In this document: in pieces, positions 6,187 to 7,127 of the stretch
Layout of the letters: every line of letters begins with the position of its first letter
Numbering within the stretch: the first letter of the stretch is position 1
DNA from: Ferruginibacter sp.
GTDB taxonomy: Bacteria > Bacteroidota > Bacteroidia > Chitinophagales > Chitinophagaceae
Direction of reading: 5' to 3'
Assembly: GCA_018057635.1 (NCBI GenBank)
Contig: JAGPDJ010000121.1
Coordinates: forward strand, 1-7,127
Length of the DNA: 7,127 nucleotides
Program-made: the position numbers and the translations under genes
The notes under the pieces: generated by a model
Databases searched by the model: none
Told to the model about the DNA's origin: nothing
Seen by the model: the letters and a program-made list of their open reading frames with translations, nothing else

Positions 6187-6222
6187 GACCTCACCCCAAC
6201 CCCTCTCCAAAGGAGAGGGGCT
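6187..6222. repeat. C-rich palindromic dispersed repeat
   Basis: A perfect 9-base stem, CCCCTCTCC at 6200-6208 and GGAGAGGGG at 6212-6220, closes a 3-base AAA loop. It is preceded by the C-rich arm ACCTCACCCCAA at 6188-6199. This composition stands out in AT-rich surroundings. The same hairpin with its CTCACCCCAA flank is familiar to me as a dispersed intergenic repeat in Bacteroidota and other bacteria. The copy number in this genome cannot be seen from one window. Confidence 0.75.
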
Positions 6223-6273
6223 GCAACATTGCCCGTAAAAAGATTCTTTGAATAAATAAAATTTTTAAAGAAT

Positions 6274-6297
6274 AACGGCAACCTTTCGGCTGCCGTT
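6274..6297 (-). terminator. Hairpin, likely terminator after the MBL-rhodanese gene
   Basis: AACGGCA at 6274-6280 pairs fully with TGCCGTT at 6291-6297. Past one mismatch two more pairs close a TTTC loop. On the minus strand it is followed by ATTCTTT, a modest T tract. It lies about 50 bases after the stop codon at 6348. Confidence 0.6.
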
Positions 6298-6320
6298 GGT
6301 TTATCCAGGTGTTTTTTCAT

Positions 6321-6340
6321 AAATAGCCTAACGGCTATTT
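6321..6340 (-). terminator. Perfect hairpin directly after the MBL-rhodanese stop codon
   Basis: AAATAGCC at 6321-6328 pairs completely with GGCTATTT at 6333-6340 around a four-base loop. It begins seven bases after the stop codon. The minus strand continues with ATGAAAAAAC and has no T tract, so it may protect the mRNA end or work together with the hairpin at 6274-6297 instead of terminating alone. Confidence 0.45.
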
Positions 6341-6347
6341 GAAATCA

Positions 6348-7127
6348 TTATGCTTTCATTACTTTACTCTGGCATACGTAATTTGTTTTTGGTACATTAG
6401 TTTCTGAAATGGCTTTAAAGCCTCCGTCTATTTCTGTAAAATTCCTGTAGCCTCTTGCCTGTAATATACTTGCTGCCATCATACTGCGGAAACCGCCGGC
6501 ACAATGCACGAAGAAATGCTCTTCCGGATTAATGTCACGGATCCATTCATTGATATAAGCCAACGGCCTGTTGTAAGCTTCCTCAATATGCTCAGCAGCA
6601 TATTCACTCTCTTTCCTTACATCAATGATCTTGTCTTCTCCTATTTTAACATGTTCAGCAAATTGTGCTGCGCTGATCCTGTCAACTACATCAGCTTCTT
6701 TACCGGATGCAAGCCATGCTTCAAAACCTCCTTTCAAATGCCCGAGTAAATTATCAAACCCAACCCTGCTCAACCTTGTAACAGTTTCTTCTTCTTTTCC
6801 TTCATCCGTAACCAATAAAAGCGGTTGTTTAACATCAACGATCAAAGCGCCAACCCAGGGAGCAAAATCTCCGTCTAAACCAATATTTACAGATTGCGGA
6901 ATAAACCCTTTATAAAAATCTTTGTTAGACCTTGTATCTAGTATTAATGAATCTGTATTTTCTGCGGCTGCTTCAAATTCATCCGGTGTTAATGCACGCA
7001 TGCCGTTATTCATTACTGTATCAAAACTTTCATATCCTTTTTTATTCATGGCCACATTTAAGCCAAAGTAAGCTGGTGGCGGTAGCAAGCCATCTGTAAC
7101 TGCTTTTATAAAAGAATCCTTATCAGG
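6348..7127 (-). CDS. Persulfide dioxygenase-rhodanese fusion (CstB-like), 5' part outside window
   Basis: The frame is open to the window edge, so 259 C-terminal residues are seen. Residues 1-45 contain the end of the metallo-beta-lactamase/ETHE1-type unit, with FIKAVTDGLLPPPAYFGLNV followed by AMNKKGY. Two rhodanese domains follow. The first (about 46-142) has LDTRSNKDFYKGFIP and LKGGFEAW but no cysteine in its loop, which reads LLVTDEGKEEE, so it should be inactive. The second (about 150-246) has IIDVRKESEY and the active loop HCAGGFRSM with Cys209. This order, dioxygenase then pseudo-rhodanese then active rhodanese, is that of Staphylococcus aureus CstB, which oxidises persulfides to sulfite and forms thiosulfate. 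The dioxygenase iron ligands are outside the window and cannot be checked. A TTG at 7088 is not the start, since family sequence continues upstream. Confidence 0.9.
   Translation of the reverse strand, partial: PDKDSFIKAVTDGLLPPPAYFGLNVAMNKKGYESFDTVMNNGMRALTPDEFEAAAENTDSLILDTRSNKDFYKGFIPQSVNIGLDGDFAPWVGALIVDVKQPLLLVTDEGKEEETVTRLSRVGFDNLLGHLKGGFEAWLASGKEADVVDRISAAQFAEHVKIGEDKIIDVRKESEYAAEHIEEAYNRPLAYINEWIRDINPEEHFFVHCAGGFRSMMAASILQARGYRNFTEIDGGFKAISETNVPKTNYVCQSKVMKA

Noticed and set aside
1..7127. Insertion sequences, phage genes, tRNA or rRNA genes
   Set aside because: I saw no transposase motifs, terminal inverted repeats of mobile-element type, or RNA gene sequence in the window.

Overview
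The window looks like a piece of a low-to-moderate GC Bacteroidota chromosome. The signs are a FadL/OmpP1 outer-membrane protein with a signal peptide, weak A-rich ribosome binding sites instead of Shine-Dalgarno boxes, a TAnnTTTG-type -7 promoter element, and heptad AT-rich and C-rich hairpin repeats of a kind often seen between genes in this phylum. A member of the Chitinophagaceae or a relative is my guess; I cannot prove it from the sequence alone. Every supported gene lies on the minus strand, so the genes read from high to low coordinates.

Layout in reading order. (1) 7127-6348: C-terminal part of a persulfide dioxygenase-rhodanese fusion of CstB-like architecture, cut by the window edge and followed by two hairpins. 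(2) 6347-6094: non-coding, with a C-rich palindromic dispersed repeat. (3) 6093-5653: small membrane methyltransferase of the isoprenylcysteine methyltransferase (ICMT) superfamily. (4) 5652-5347: 306-base regulatory gap with a TAAC-N4-GTTA palindrome. (5) 5346-4144: a type II sulfide:quinone oxidoreductase (SQR) interrupted by one in-frame TAA, then a terminator hairpin. (6) 4143-3886: promoter region with several inverted repeats and a TACTTTTG box. (7) 3885-1: a compact five-gene run of OsmC-family protein, FadL/OmpP1 porin, a second and intact SQR, a TusE/DsrC-like sulfur carrier and a DsrE2-like protein cut by the window edge. A perfect run of eight 7-bp repeats fills the gap between the second SQR and tusE.

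Together the genes describe sulfide and persulfide handling. SQR oxidises sulfide to a persulfide and passes electrons to quinone. The MBL-rhodanese enzyme oxidises or transfers the persulfide sulfur. TusE and DsrE2 are cysteine-based sulfur relay proteins. OsmC proteins are thiol peroxidases, and the FadL porin may pass a hydrophobic substrate across the outer membrane. The most notable points are the single nonsense codon in an otherwise complete SQR, the OsmC-FadL-SQR-TusE-DsrE2 operon, the one-cysteine TusE, and the operator-like palindromes upstream of both SQR transcription units.
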